Below, piece by piece: positions 1-9,949 of a DNA stretch of 64,000 bases (within the stretch, counting starts at the first letter, position 1; each line of letters opens with the position of its first letter). The DNA lies in contig CAXKWD010000015.1 of assembly GCA_964059195.1 (NCBI GenBank), positions 1,302,001 through 1,366,000 of the forward strand, in the 5' to 3' direction. Position numbers and translations under genes: made by a program. The notes beneath the pieces are model-generated. The model did not search any database. It was given only the letters and a program-made list of their open reading frames with translations, and was not told the origin of the DNA. Source of the stretch: Ectobius pallidus (taxonomy: Eukaryota; Arthropoda; Insecta; Blattodea; Ectobiidae).

Positions 1-26
1 GAGGGATTAAAAACTATTCCTTATAG
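1..26 (+). repeat. Partial monomer, 3' end only
   Basis: These bases are the last 26 bp of a monomer, the end of the segment that lacks the subunit pattern. They match the bases just before every other monomer start, so the array continues to the left of the window. Confidence 0.95.
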
Positions 27-858
27 ATGACATTGCTAGGCAACAGTTTCGTATTTGGAGATGGCATTGCTAAGCTACAGTTTCTTGTTCAAGATGTCAA
101 TGCTAAGCAACAATCAGGTGTTTTAAAACTTCATTGCTAAGCAACAGTTTCCGGTTTAGACTGTCATCGCTAGGCAACACTTTTGTGATAGAAAAATCTA
201 ATTGTTAGGCAGCCAAATTGTCTTTAAAAGTTACATTGCTAGGAAAAGTTACGACTTTGAAAAATGGATTGAAAGGTAAAGGTTTTGTGCCAGAAATTGA
301 CATTGCTCCGCAACAGTATCTTTTTTTAAAAGCTTTTAATAAGTAGCAATATTATGTTTAAGAATGACATTGCTAAGCAACAGATCTTTTTGATGACTTT
401 GCTAGGCAACAGTTTCCGGTTTAGACTGGCATGGCTAGGCAAAACTTTCGTGATAGAAAAATTACATTGTTAGGCAGCCAAATTGTATTTAAAAATTACA
501 TTGCTAGGAAAAAGTTTCACTTTGAAAAATGCATTGAAATGTAAAAGTTTTGTGTCTGAAATTGACATTGCTACGCAACAGTATATTTTTTTAAAAGTTT
601 ATAATAGGTAGCAATATTGTGTTTAAAAATGACATTGCTAAGCAACAGTTCTTTTTGACGACATTGCTAGGCAACAGTTCCCGGTTTAAAATGGCATTGC
701 TAGGCAACACTTTCGTGTTTTAAAACTCATTGCTAGGCAACAGTATTCTTTCTATTCAAGCAAAATTTACAACCCATGTTTTGCCATTAGCATTTCACCG
801 ATATTTTCATTGTATGTATTGATCATTGAGGGATTAAAAACTATTCCTTATAGATGAC

Positions 859-871
859 ATTGCTAGGCAAC
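859..871. other. Example of the near-palindromic core, X-box-like (ATTGCTAGGCAAC)
   Basis: The core contains TTGC-TAG-GCAA, an inverted repeat with a 3-bp centre. The reference monomer has four exact 13-base matches, at 859, 1491, 1524 and 1557, plus near matches such as those at 994 and 1226. From memory, RFX-family X-box sites have the form GTTGCC-N(0-3)-GGCAAC, so this core differs little from that consensus. The resemblance is seen in the sequence; binding is only a possibility, and the palindrome may have no function. Confidence 0.3.
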
Positions 872-959
872 AGTTTCGTATTTGGAGATGGCATTGCTAA
901 GCTACAGTTCCTTGTTCAAAATGTCAATGCTAAGCAACAGTCAGGTGTTTTAAAAACTT

Positions 960-1224
960 CATTGCTAAGCAACAGTTTCCGGTTTAGACTGGCATCGCTA
1001 GGCAACACTTTTGTGATAGAAAAATCTAATTGTTAGGCTGCCAAATTGTCTTTAAAAGTTACATTGCTAGGAAAAGTTACGACTTTGAAAAATGCATTGA
1101 AAGGTAAAGGTTTTTTGTCCGAAATTGACATTGCTACGCAACAGTATCTTTTTTTAAAAGGTTTTAATAGGTAGGAATATTATGTTTAAGAATTACATTG
1201 CTAAGCAACAGATCTTTTTGATGA
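960..1224 (+). repeat. 265-bp internal block I (subunits 4-11)
   Basis: Eight subunits form a block that is repeated directly downstream with a shift of exactly 265 bp: subunit 4 at 960 pairs with 12 at 1225, 5 at 993 with 13 at 1258, and 9 at 1129 with 17 at 1394. Shared landmarks in order are CCGGTTTAGACTGGCAT, GTGATAGAAAAA, TTAGGCAGCC, GCATTGAAA, CTACGCAACAGTAT, AATAGGTAG and AAGCAACAG. Block I can be told from block II by GGCATCGC (block II has GGCATGGC) and by AAGTTACGAC (block II has AAGTTTCAC or AAGTTTCGTC). Confidence 0.92.
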
Positions 1225-1489
1225 CTTTGCTAGGCAACAGTTTCCGGTTTAGACTGGCATGGCTAGGCAAAACTTTCGTGATAGAAAAATTACATTGTTA
1301 GGCAGCCAAAATGTATTTAAAAATTACATTGCTAGGAAAAAGTTTCACTTTGAAAAATGCATTGAAATGTAAAAGTTTTGTGTCTGAAATTGACATTGCT
1401 ACGCAACAGTATATTTTTTTTAAAGTTTATAATAGGTAGCAATATTGTGTTTAAAAATGACATTGCTAAGCAACAGTTCTTTTTGACGA
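1225..1489 (+). repeat. 265-bp internal block II (subunits 12-19)
   Basis: This is the second full copy of the eight-subunit block, in direct orientation next to block I. It differs from block I at scattered bases but keeps every landmark in the same order. These long, in-register direct repeats are the likely substrate for the 264/265-bp losses that made the 562/563-bp monomers elsewhere in the array. Confidence 0.92.
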
Positions 1490-1589
1490 CATTGCTAGGC
1501 AACAGTTCCCGGTTTAAAATGGCATTGCTAGGCAACACTTTCGTGTTTTAAAACTCATTGCTAGGCAACAGTATTCTTTCTATTCAAGC
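1490..1589 (+). repeat. Truncated third block (subunits 20-22)
   Basis: Three further subunits at 1490, 1523 and 1556 continue the 265-bp register: 1225 to 1490 and 1258 to 1523 are both 265. They carry the tightest cores in the monomer, each containing ATTGCTAGGCAAC. The third block then ends and gives way to the 92-bp segment. The monomer is therefore three leading subunits, two full blocks, one truncated block and a non-subunit tail. Confidence 0.88.
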
Positions 1590-1681
1590 AAAATTTACAA
1601 CCCATGTTTTGCCATTAGCATTTCACCGATATTTTCATTGTATGTATTGATCATTGAGGGATTAAAAACTATTCCCTATAG
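1590..1681 (+). repeat. ~92-bp non-subunit segment, one per monomer
   Basis: This stretch runs from AAAATTTACAACCC to the CTATAG before the next anchor. It has no CTAGGCAAC core and no 33-bp period, yet it is present in every monomer, including the four short ones. It contains TTGATCATTG, so a TGATCA site occurs once per monomer. Variants are few and type-specific: CATGGAGGG in Q-type units, TTGCACCGAT in G units, CAGTGTATG in S units that precede K. It may be the remnant of the sequence in which the subunit array first expanded, or a protein-binding segment. Nothing in it identifies a known element. Confidence 0.85.
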
Positions 1682-4600
1682 ATGACATTCCTAGGCAACA
1701 GTTTCGTATTTGGAGATGGCATTGCTAAGCTACAGTTCCTTGTTCAAAATGTCAATGCTAAGCAACAGTCAGGTGTTTTAAAAACTTCATTGCTAAGCAA
1801 CAGTTTCCGGTTTAGACTGGCATCGCTAGGCAACACTTTTGTGATAGAAAAATCTAATTGTTAGGCAGCCAAATTTTCTTTAAAAGTTACATTGCTAGGA
1901 AAAGTTACGACTTTGAAAAATGCATTGAAAGGTAAAGGTTTTGTGTCAGAAATTGACATTGCTCCGCAACAGTATCCTTTTTTAAAAGCTTCTAATAGGT
2001 AGCAATATTGTGTTTAAAAATGACATTGCTAAGCAACAGTTCTTTTTGACGACATTGCTAGGCAACAGTTTCCGGTTTAGACTGGCATGGCTAGGCAAAA
2101 CTTTCGTGATAGAAAAATTACATTGTTAGGCAGACAAATAGTATTTAAAAATTACATTGCTAGGAAAACGTTTCGTCTTCGAATAATGCATTGAAATGTA
2201 AACGTTTTGTGTCTGAAATTGACATAGCTACGCAACAGTATATATTTTAAAAGTTTATAATAGGTAGCAATATTGTGTTTATAAATGACATTGCTAAGAA
2301 AAGTTATTTTTTATGACATTGCTAGGCAACAGTTTCCGGTTTAAAATGGCATTGCTAGGCAACACTTTCGTGTTTTAAAACTCATTGCTAGGCAACAGTA
2401 TTCTTTCTGTTCAAGCAAAATTTACAACCCATGTTTTGCCATTAGCATTTCACCGATATTTTCATTGTATGTATTGATCATTGAGGGATTAAAAACTATT
2501 AATTATAGATGACATTGATAGGCAACAGTTTCGTATTTGGAGATGGCATTGCTAAGCTACAGTTTCTTGTTCAAGATGTGAATGCTAAGCAACAGTCAGG
2601 TGTTTTAAAAACATCATTGCTAAGCAACAGTTTCCGGTTTAGACTGGCATCGCTAGGCAACACTTTTGTGATAGAAAAATCTAATTGTTAGGCAGCCAAA
2701 TTGTCTTTAAAAGTTACATTGCTAGGAAAAGTTACGACTTTGAAAAATGCATTGAAAGGTAAAGGTTTTGTGTCAGAAATTGACATATCTCCGCAACAGT
2801 ATCTTTTTTTAAAAGCTTTTAATAGGTAGCAATATTATGATTAAAAATGACATTGCTAAGCAACAGATCTTTTTGATGACATTGCTAGGAAACAGTTTCC
2901 GGTTTAGACTGGCATGGCTAGGCAAAACTTTCGTGATAGAAAAATTACATTGTTAGGCAGCCAAATAGTATTTAAAAATTACATTGCTAGGAAAAAGTTT
3001 CGTCTTTGAATAATGCATTGAAATTTAAAAGTTTGGTGTCTGAAATTGACATAGCTACGCAACAGTATATATTTTAAAAGTTTATAATAGGTAGCAATAT
3101 TGTGTTTATAAATGACATTGCTAAGAAAAGTTATTTTTTATGACATTGCTAGGCAACAGTTTCCGGTTTAAAATGGCATTGCTAGGCAACACTTTCGTGT
3201 TAAAACTCATTGCTAGGCAACAGTATTCTTTCTATTCAAGCAAAATTTACAACCCATGTTTTGCCATTAGCATTTCACCGATATTTTCATTGTATGTATT
3301 GATCATTGAGGGATTAAAAACTATTCCTTATAGATGACATTCCTAGGCAACAGTTTCGTATTTGGAGATGGCATTGCTAAGCTACAGTTTCTTGTTCAAA
3401 ATGTCAATGCTAAGCAACAGTCAGGTGTTTTAAAAACTTCATTGCTAAGCAACAGTTTCCGGTTTAGACTGGCATCGCTAGGCAACACATTTGTGATAGA
3501 AAAATTTAATTGTTGGCAGCCAAATTGTCTTTAAAAGTTACATTGCTAGGAAAAGTTACGACTTTGAAAAATGCATTGAAAGGTAAAGGTTTTTTGTCCG
3601 AAATTGACATTGCTACGCAACAGTATTTTTTTTAAAAGCTTTTAATAGGTAGCAATATTATGTTTAAGAATGACATTGCTAAGCAACAGATCTTTTTGAT
3701 GACTTTGCTAGGCAACAGTTTCCGGTTTAGACTGGCATGGCTAGGCAAAACTTTCGTGATAGAAAAATTACATTGTTAGGCAGCCAAATTGTATTTAAAA
3801 ATTACATTCCTAGGAAAAAGTTTCACTTTGAAAAATGCATTGAAATGTAAAAGTTTTGTGTCTGAAATTGACATTGCTACGCAACAGTATATTTTTTTAA
3901 AAGTTTATAATAGGTAGCAATATTGTGTTTAAAAATGGCATTGCTAAGCAACAGTTCTTTTTGACGACATTGCTAGGCAACAGTTCCCGGTTTAAAATGG
4001 CATTGCTAGGCAACACTTTCGTGTTTTAAAACTCATTGCTAGGCAACAGTATTCTTTCTGTTCAAGCAAAATTTACAACCCATGTTTTGCCATTAGCATT
4101 TCACCGATATTTTCATTGTATGTATTGATCATTGAGGGATTAAAAACTATTCCTTATAGATGACATTGCTAGGAAACAGTTTCGTATTTGGAGATGGCAT
4201 TGCTAAGCTACAGTTTCTTGTTCAAGATGTCAATGCTAAGCAACAGTCAGGTGTTTTAAAAACATCATTGCTAAGCAACAGTTTCCGGTTTAGACTGGCA
4301 TCGCTAGGCAACACTTTTGTGATAGAAAAATCTAATTGTTAGGCAGCCAAATTGTCTTTAAAAGTTACATTGCTAGGAAAAGTTACGACTTTGAAAAATG
4401 CATTGAAAGGTAAAGGTTTTGTGTCAGAAATTGACATATCTCCGCAACAGTATCTTTTTTTAAAAGCTTTTAATAGGTAGCAATATTATGATTAAAAATG
4501 ACATTGCTAAGCAACAGATCTTTTTGATGACATTGCTAGGCAACAGTTTCCGGTTTAGACTGGCATGGCTAGGCAAAACTTTCGTGATAGAAAAATTACA

Positions 4601-5813
4601 TTGTTAGGCAGCCAAATAGTATTTAAAAATTACATTGCTAGGAAAAAGTTTCGTCTATGAATAATGCATTGAAATGTAAAAGTTTTGTGTCTGAAATGGA
4701 CATAGCTACGCAACAGTATATATTTTAAAAGTTTATAATAGGTAGCAATATTGTGTTTATAAATGACATTGCTAAGAAAAGTTATTTTTTATGACAAGGC
4801 TAGGCAACAGTTTCCGGTTTAAAATGGCATTGCTAGGCAACACTTTCATGTTTTAAAACTCATTGCTAGGCAACAGTATGCTTTCTATTCAAGCAAAATT
4901 TACAACCCATGTTTTGCCATTAGCATTTCACCGATATTTTCATTGTATGTATTGATCATTGAGGGATTAAAAACTATTCCTTATAGATGACATTGCTAGG
5001 CAACAGTTTCGTATTTGGAGATGGCATTGCTAAGCTACAGTTTCTTGTTCAAAATGTCAATGCTAAGCAACAGTCAGGTGTTTTAATAACTTCATTGCTA
5101 AGCAACAGTTTCCGGTTTAGACTGGCATCGCTAGGCAACACTTTTGTGATAGAAAAATCTAATTGTTAGGCAGCCAAATTGTCTTTAAAAGTTACATTGC
5201 TAGGAAAAGTTACGACTTTGAAAAATGCATTGAAAGGTAAAGGTTTTTTGTCCGAAATTTACATTGCTACGCAACAGTATTTTTTTTTAAAAGCTTTTAA
5301 TAGGTAGCAATATTATGTTTAAGAATGACATTGCTAAGCAACAGATCTTTTTGATGACTTTGCTAGGCAACAGTTTCCGGTTTAGACTGGCATGGCTAGG
5401 CAAAACTTTCGTGATAGAAAAATTACATTGTTAGGCAGCCAAATTGTATTTAAAAATTACATTGCTAGGAAAAAGTTTCACTTTGAAAAATGCATTGAAA
5501 TGTAAAAGTTTTGTGTCTGAAATTGACATTGCTACGCAACAGTATATTTTTTAAAAGTTTATAATAGGTAGCAATATTGTGTTTAAAAATGACATTGCTA
5601 AGCAACAGTTCTTTTTGACGACATTGCTAGGCAACAGTTCCCGGTTTAAAATGGCATTGCTAGGCAATACTTTCGTGTTTTAAAACTCATTGCTAGGCAA
5701 CAGTATTCTTTCTATTCAAGCAAAATTTACAACCCATGTTTTGCCATTAGCATTGCACCGATATTTTCATTGTATGTATTGATCATTGAGGGATTAAAAA
5801 CTATTCCTTATAG

Positions 5814-8800
5814 ATGACATTGCTAGGCAACAGTTTCGTATTTGGAGATGGCATTGCTAAGCTACAGTTTCTTGTTCAAGATGTCAATGCTAAGCAACAA
5901 TCAGGTGTTTTAAAACTTCATTGCTAAGCAACAGTTTCCGGTTTAGACTGTCATCGCTAGGCAACACTTTTGTGATAGAAAAATCTAATTGTTAGGCAGC
6001 CAAATTGTCTTTAAAAGTTACATTGCTAGGAAAAGTTACGACTTTGAAAAATGGATTGAAAGGTAAAGGTTTTGTGCCAGAAATTGACATTGCTCCGCAA
6101 CAGTATCTTTTTTTAAAAGCTTTTAATAAGTAGCAATATTATGTTTAAGAATGACATTGCTAAGCAACAGATCTTTTTGATGACTTTGCTAGGCAACAGT
6201 TTCCGGTTTAGACTGGCATGGCTAGGCAAAACTTTCGTGATAGAAAAATTACATTGTTAGGCAGCCAAATTGTATTTAAAAATTACATTGCTAGGAAAAA
6301 GTTTCACTTTGAAAAATGCATTGAAATGTAAAAGTTTTGTGTCTGAAATTGACATTGCTACGCAACAGTATATTTTTTTAAAAGTTTATAATAGGTAGCA
6401 ATATTGTGTTTAAAAATGACATTGCTAAGCAACAGTTCATTTTGACGACATTGCTAGGCAACAGTTCCCGGTTTAAAATGGCATTGCTAGGCAACACTTT
6501 CGTGTTTTAAAACTCATTGCTAGGCAACAGTATTCTTTCTATTCAAGCAAAATTTACAACCCATGTTTTGCCATTAGCATTTCACCGATATTTTCATTGT
6601 ATGTATTGATCATTGAGGGATTAAAAACTATTCCTTATAGATGACATTGCTAGGCAACAGTTTCGTATTTGGAGATGGCAATGCTAAGCTACAGTTCCTT
6701 GTTCAAAATGTCAATGCTAAGCAACAGTCAGGTGTTTTAAAAACTTCATTGCTAAGCAACAGTTTCCGGTTTAGACTGGCATCGCTAGGCAACACTTTTG
6801 TGATAGAAAAATCTAATTGTTAGGCTGCCAAATTGTCTTTAAAAGTTACATTGCTAGGAAAAGTTACGACTTTGAAAAATGCATTGAAAGGTAAAGGTTT
6901 TTTGTCCGAAATTGACATTGCTACGCAACAGTATCTTTTTTTAAAAGGTTTTAATAGGTAGGAATATTATGTTTAAGAATTACATTGCTAAGCAACAGAT
7001 CTTTTTGATGACTTTGCTAGGCAACAGTTTCCGGTTTAGACTGGCATGGCTAGGCAAAACTTTCGTGATAGAAAAATTACATTGTTAGGCAGCCAAAATG
7101 TATTTAAAAATTACATTGCTAGGAAAAAGTTTCACTTTGAAAAATGCATTGAAATGTAAAAGTTTTGTGTCTGAAATTGACATTGCTACGCAACAGTATA
7201 TTTTTTTAAAAGTTTATAATAGGTAGCAATATTGTGTTTAAAAATGACTTTGCTAAGCAACAGTTCTTTTTGACGACATTGCTAGGCAACAGTTCCCGGT
7301 TTAAAATGGCATTGCTAGGCAACACTTTCGTGTTTTAAAACTCATTGCTAGGCAACAGTATTCTTTCTATTCAAGCAAAATTTACAACCCATGTTTTGCC
7401 ATTAGCATTTCACCGATATTTTCATTGTATGTATTGATCATTGAGGGATTAAAAACTATTCCCTATAGATGACATTCCTAGGCAACAGTTTCGTATTTGG
7501 AGATGGCATTGCTAAGCTACAGTTCCTTGTTCAAAATGTCAATGCTAAGCAACAGTCAGGTGTTTTAAAAACTTCATTGCTAAGCAACAGTTTCCGGTTT
7601 AGACTGGCATCGCTAGGCAACACTTTTGTGATAGAAAAATCTAATTGTTAGGCAGCCAAATTTTCTTTAAAAGTTACATTGCTAGGAAAAGTTACGACTT
7701 TGAAAAATGCATTGAAAGGTAAAGGTTTTGTGTCAGAAATTGACATTGCTCCGCAACAGTATCTTTTTTTAAAAGCTTCTAATAGGTAGCAATATTGTGT
7801 TTAAAAATGACATTGCTAAGCAACAGTTCTTTTTGACGACATTGCTAGGCAACAGTTTCCGGTTTAGACTGGCATGGCTAGGCAAAACTTTCGTGATAGA
7901 AAAATTACATTGTTAGGCAGACAAATAGTATTTAAAAATTACATTGCTAGGAAAACGTTTCGTCTTCGAATAATGCATTGAAATGTAAACGTTTTGTGTC
8001 TGAAATTGACATAGCTACGCAACAGTATATATTTTAAAAGTTTATAATAGGTAGCAATATTGTGTTTATAAATGACATTGCTAAGAAAAGTTATTTTTTA
8101 TGACATTGCTAGGCAACAGTTCCCGGTTTAAAATGGCATTGCTAGGCAACACTTTCGTGTTTTAAAACTCATTGCTAGGCAACAGTATTCTTTCTGTTCA
8201 AGCAAAATTTACAACCCATGTTTTGCCATTAGCATTTCACCGATATTTTCATTGTATGTATTGATCATTGAGGGATTAAAAACTATTCCTTATAGATGAC
8301 ATTGCTAGGAAACAGTTTCGTATTTGGAGATGGCATTGCTAAGCTACAGTTTCTTGTTCAAGATGTCAATGCTAAGCAACAGTCAGGTGTTTTAAAAACA
8401 TCATTGCTAAGCAACAGTTTCCGGTTTAGACTGGCATCGCTAGGCAACACTTTTGTGATAGAAAAATCTAATTGTTAGGCAGCCAAATTGTCTTTAAAAG
8501 TTACATTGCTAGGAAAAGTTACGACTTTGAAAAATGCATTGAAAGGTAAAGGTTTTGTGTCAGAAATTGACATATCTCCGCAACAGTATCTTTTTTTAAA
8601 AGCTTTTAATAGGTAGCAATATTATGATTAAAAATGACATTGCTAAGCAACAGATCTTTTTGATGACATTGCTAGGCAACAGTTTCCGGTTTAGACTGGC
8701 ATGGCTAGGCAAAACTTTCGTGATAGAAAAATTACATTGTTAGGCAGCCAAATAGTATTTAAAAATTACATTGCTAGGAAAAAGTTTCGTCTATGAATAA

Positions 8801-9949
8801 TGCATTGAAATGTAAAAGTTTTGTGTCTGAAATGGACATAGCTACGCAACAGTATATATTTTAAAAGTTTATAATAGGTAGCAATATTGTGTTTATAAAT
8901 GACATTGCTAAGAAAAGTTATTTTTTATGACAAGGCTAGGCAACAGTTTCCGGTTTAAAATGGCATTGCTAGGCAACACTTTCGTGTTTTAAAACTCATT
9001 GCTAGGCAACAGTATTCTTTCTATTCAAGCAAAATTTACAACCCATGTTTTGCCATTAGCATTTCACCGATATTTTCATTGTATGTATTGATCATTGAGG
9101 GATTAAAAACTATTCCTTATAGATGACATTGCTAGGCAACAGTTTCGTATTTGGAGATGGCATTGCTAAGCTACAGTTTCTTGTTCAAAATGTCAATGCT
9201 AAGCAACAGTCAGGTGTTTTAACAACTTCATTGCTAAGCAACAGTTTCCGGTTTAGACTGACATCGCTAGGCAACACTTTTGTGATAGAAAAATCTAATT
9301 GTTAGGCAGCCAAATTGTCTTTAAAAGTTACATTGCTAGGAAAAGTTACGACTTTGAAAAATGCATTGAAAGGTAAAGGTTTTTTGTCCGAAATTTACAT
9401 TGCTACGCAACAGTATTTTTTTTTAAAAGCTTTTAATAGGTAGCAATATTATGTTTAAGAATGACATTGCTAAGCAACAGATCTTTTTGATGACTTTGCT
9501 AGGCAACAGTTTCCGGTTTAGACTGGCATGGCTAGGCAAAACTTTCGTGATAGAAAAATTACATTGTTAGGCAGCCAAATTGTATTTAAAAATTACATTG
9601 CTAGGAAAAAGTTTCACTTTGAAAAATGCATTGAAATGTAAAAGTTTTGTGTCTGAAATTGACATTGCTACGCAACAGTATATTTTTTAAAAGTTTATAA
9701 TAGGTAGCAATATTGTGTTTAAAAATGACATTGCTAAGCAACAGTTCTTTTTGACGACATTGCTAGGCAACAGTTCCCGGTTGAAAATGGCATTGCTAGG
9801 CAATACTTTCGTGTTTTAAAACTCATTGCTAGGCAACAGTATTCTTTCTATTCAAGCAAAATTTACAACCCATGTTTTGCCATTAGCATTGCACCGATAT
9901 TTTCATTGTATGTATTGATCATTGAGGGATTAAAAACTATTCCTTATAG
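5814..9949 (+). repeat. Left-domain HOR copy 2: five monomers A-B-C-E-G, D and F missing (4136 bp)
   Basis: Monomers start at 5814 (A), 6641 (B), 7469 (C), 8296 (E) and 9123 (G). The E unit repeats the private marks of the E at 4160 (GTCTATGAATAATG, GAAATGGACATAGC, GACAAGGCTAGG). The copy is 1651 bp shorter than copy 1, exactly one D (825) plus one F (826). Loss or gain of two whole monomers by unequal exchange explains this. The B unit here and the B at 10777 share GGCAATGC where the B at 854 has GGCATTGC, so these two copies are closer to each other than to copy 1. Confidence 0.87.

Larger units (their letters stand above)
858..1589 (+). repeat. 29-35 bp core subunits, about 22 tandem copies per monomer
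   Basis: Each subunit begins with a version of CATTGCTAGGCAACAGTTT and ends in an A/T-rich tail such as TTTAAAAG or GAAAAA. Successive cores are mostly 33-34 bp apart, with two 29-bp steps (1196 to 1225 and 1461 to 1490) and some 35-bp steps. Many copies have drifted, for example CTAAGCAACAG, CTACGCAACAG, TTAGGCAGCC and CTAGGAAAAG. The same drifted versions sit at the same place in every monomer, so the subunits are older than the monomer. The pattern stops at about 1589. Confidence 0.93.
854..1681 (+). repeat. Reference monomer (type B, 828 bp) used to describe internal structure
   Basis: This copy is dissected as the example. It holds about 22 subunits. Their core C of CATTG (or its equivalent) lies at 858, 892, 925, 960, 993, 1028, 1062, 1095, 1129, ~1164, 1196, 1225, 1258, 1293, 1327, 1360, 1394, ~1428, 1461, 1490, 1523 and 1556. 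Those at ~1164 and ~1428 are the most degenerate. After the last subunit comes a 92-bp segment without the core. Type B is recognised by GTTAGGCTGCC near 1031 and by GGTAGGAATATT near 1170. The phase of the monomer is arbitrary; I start it at the ATG of the anchor. Confidence 0.93.
27..5813 (+). repeat. Left-domain HOR copy 1: seven monomers A-B-C-D-F-E-G (5787 bp)
   Basis: Monomers start at 27 (A), 854 (B), 1682 (C), 2509 (D), 3334 (F), 4160 (E) and 4987 (G), with lengths 827, 828, 827, 825, 826, 827 and 827. Type marks: A has CAACAATCAGG and ACTGTCATCGC; B has TTAGGCTGCC; C begins CATTCCTAGG and keeps TTAGGCAGACAAATAG; D has GATGTGAATGC and CGTGTTAAAACTC; F begins CATTCCTAGG and has TTAATTGTTGGCAGCC; E begins CTAGGAAACAG and has GACAAGGCTAGG; G has CCGAAATTTACATT and TTGCACCGAT. 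The same types recur in the same order downstream, which is what defines the HOR. Confidence 0.88.

Noticed and set aside
854..1036. Short plus-strand open frames of 60-68 codons in most monomers as protein genes
   Set aside because: They are made of the 33-bp subunits read in frame, recur with the monomer, have no evident start signal or domain, and end wherever a subunit variant brings a stop. Repeat periodicity explains them.
1332..1538. Minus-strand 68-codon open frames (also at 45985-46191 and 49291-49497)
   Set aside because: They appear only in copies where a change in the T run before AAAG shifts the frame. The same region in sister monomers is closed, so they are chance frames.
858..1589. 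CRISPR-like array (regular short repeats)
   Set aside because: The tails between cores are related to each other and the same in every monomer, so they are not unique spacers. No cas gene is present and the context is satellite DNA.
854..1681. CENP-B box
   Set aside because: I looked for the pattern TTCG-N4-A-N2-CGGG on both strands in the monomer. TTCG and CCCGG occur, but not in the needed arrangement.
1590..1681. tRNA-, 5S- or SINE-derived segment in the monomer tail
   Set aside because: I see no A/B box pair, no cloverleaf and no poly-A or simple-repeat tail. The segment is unlike any element I recognise.
854..1681. Monomer as a transposon (MITE or Helitron tandem)
   Set aside because: No terminal inverted repeats, target-site duplications or isolated copies are visible. 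The TTGC/GCAA palindrome is inside each subunit and not at monomer ends.
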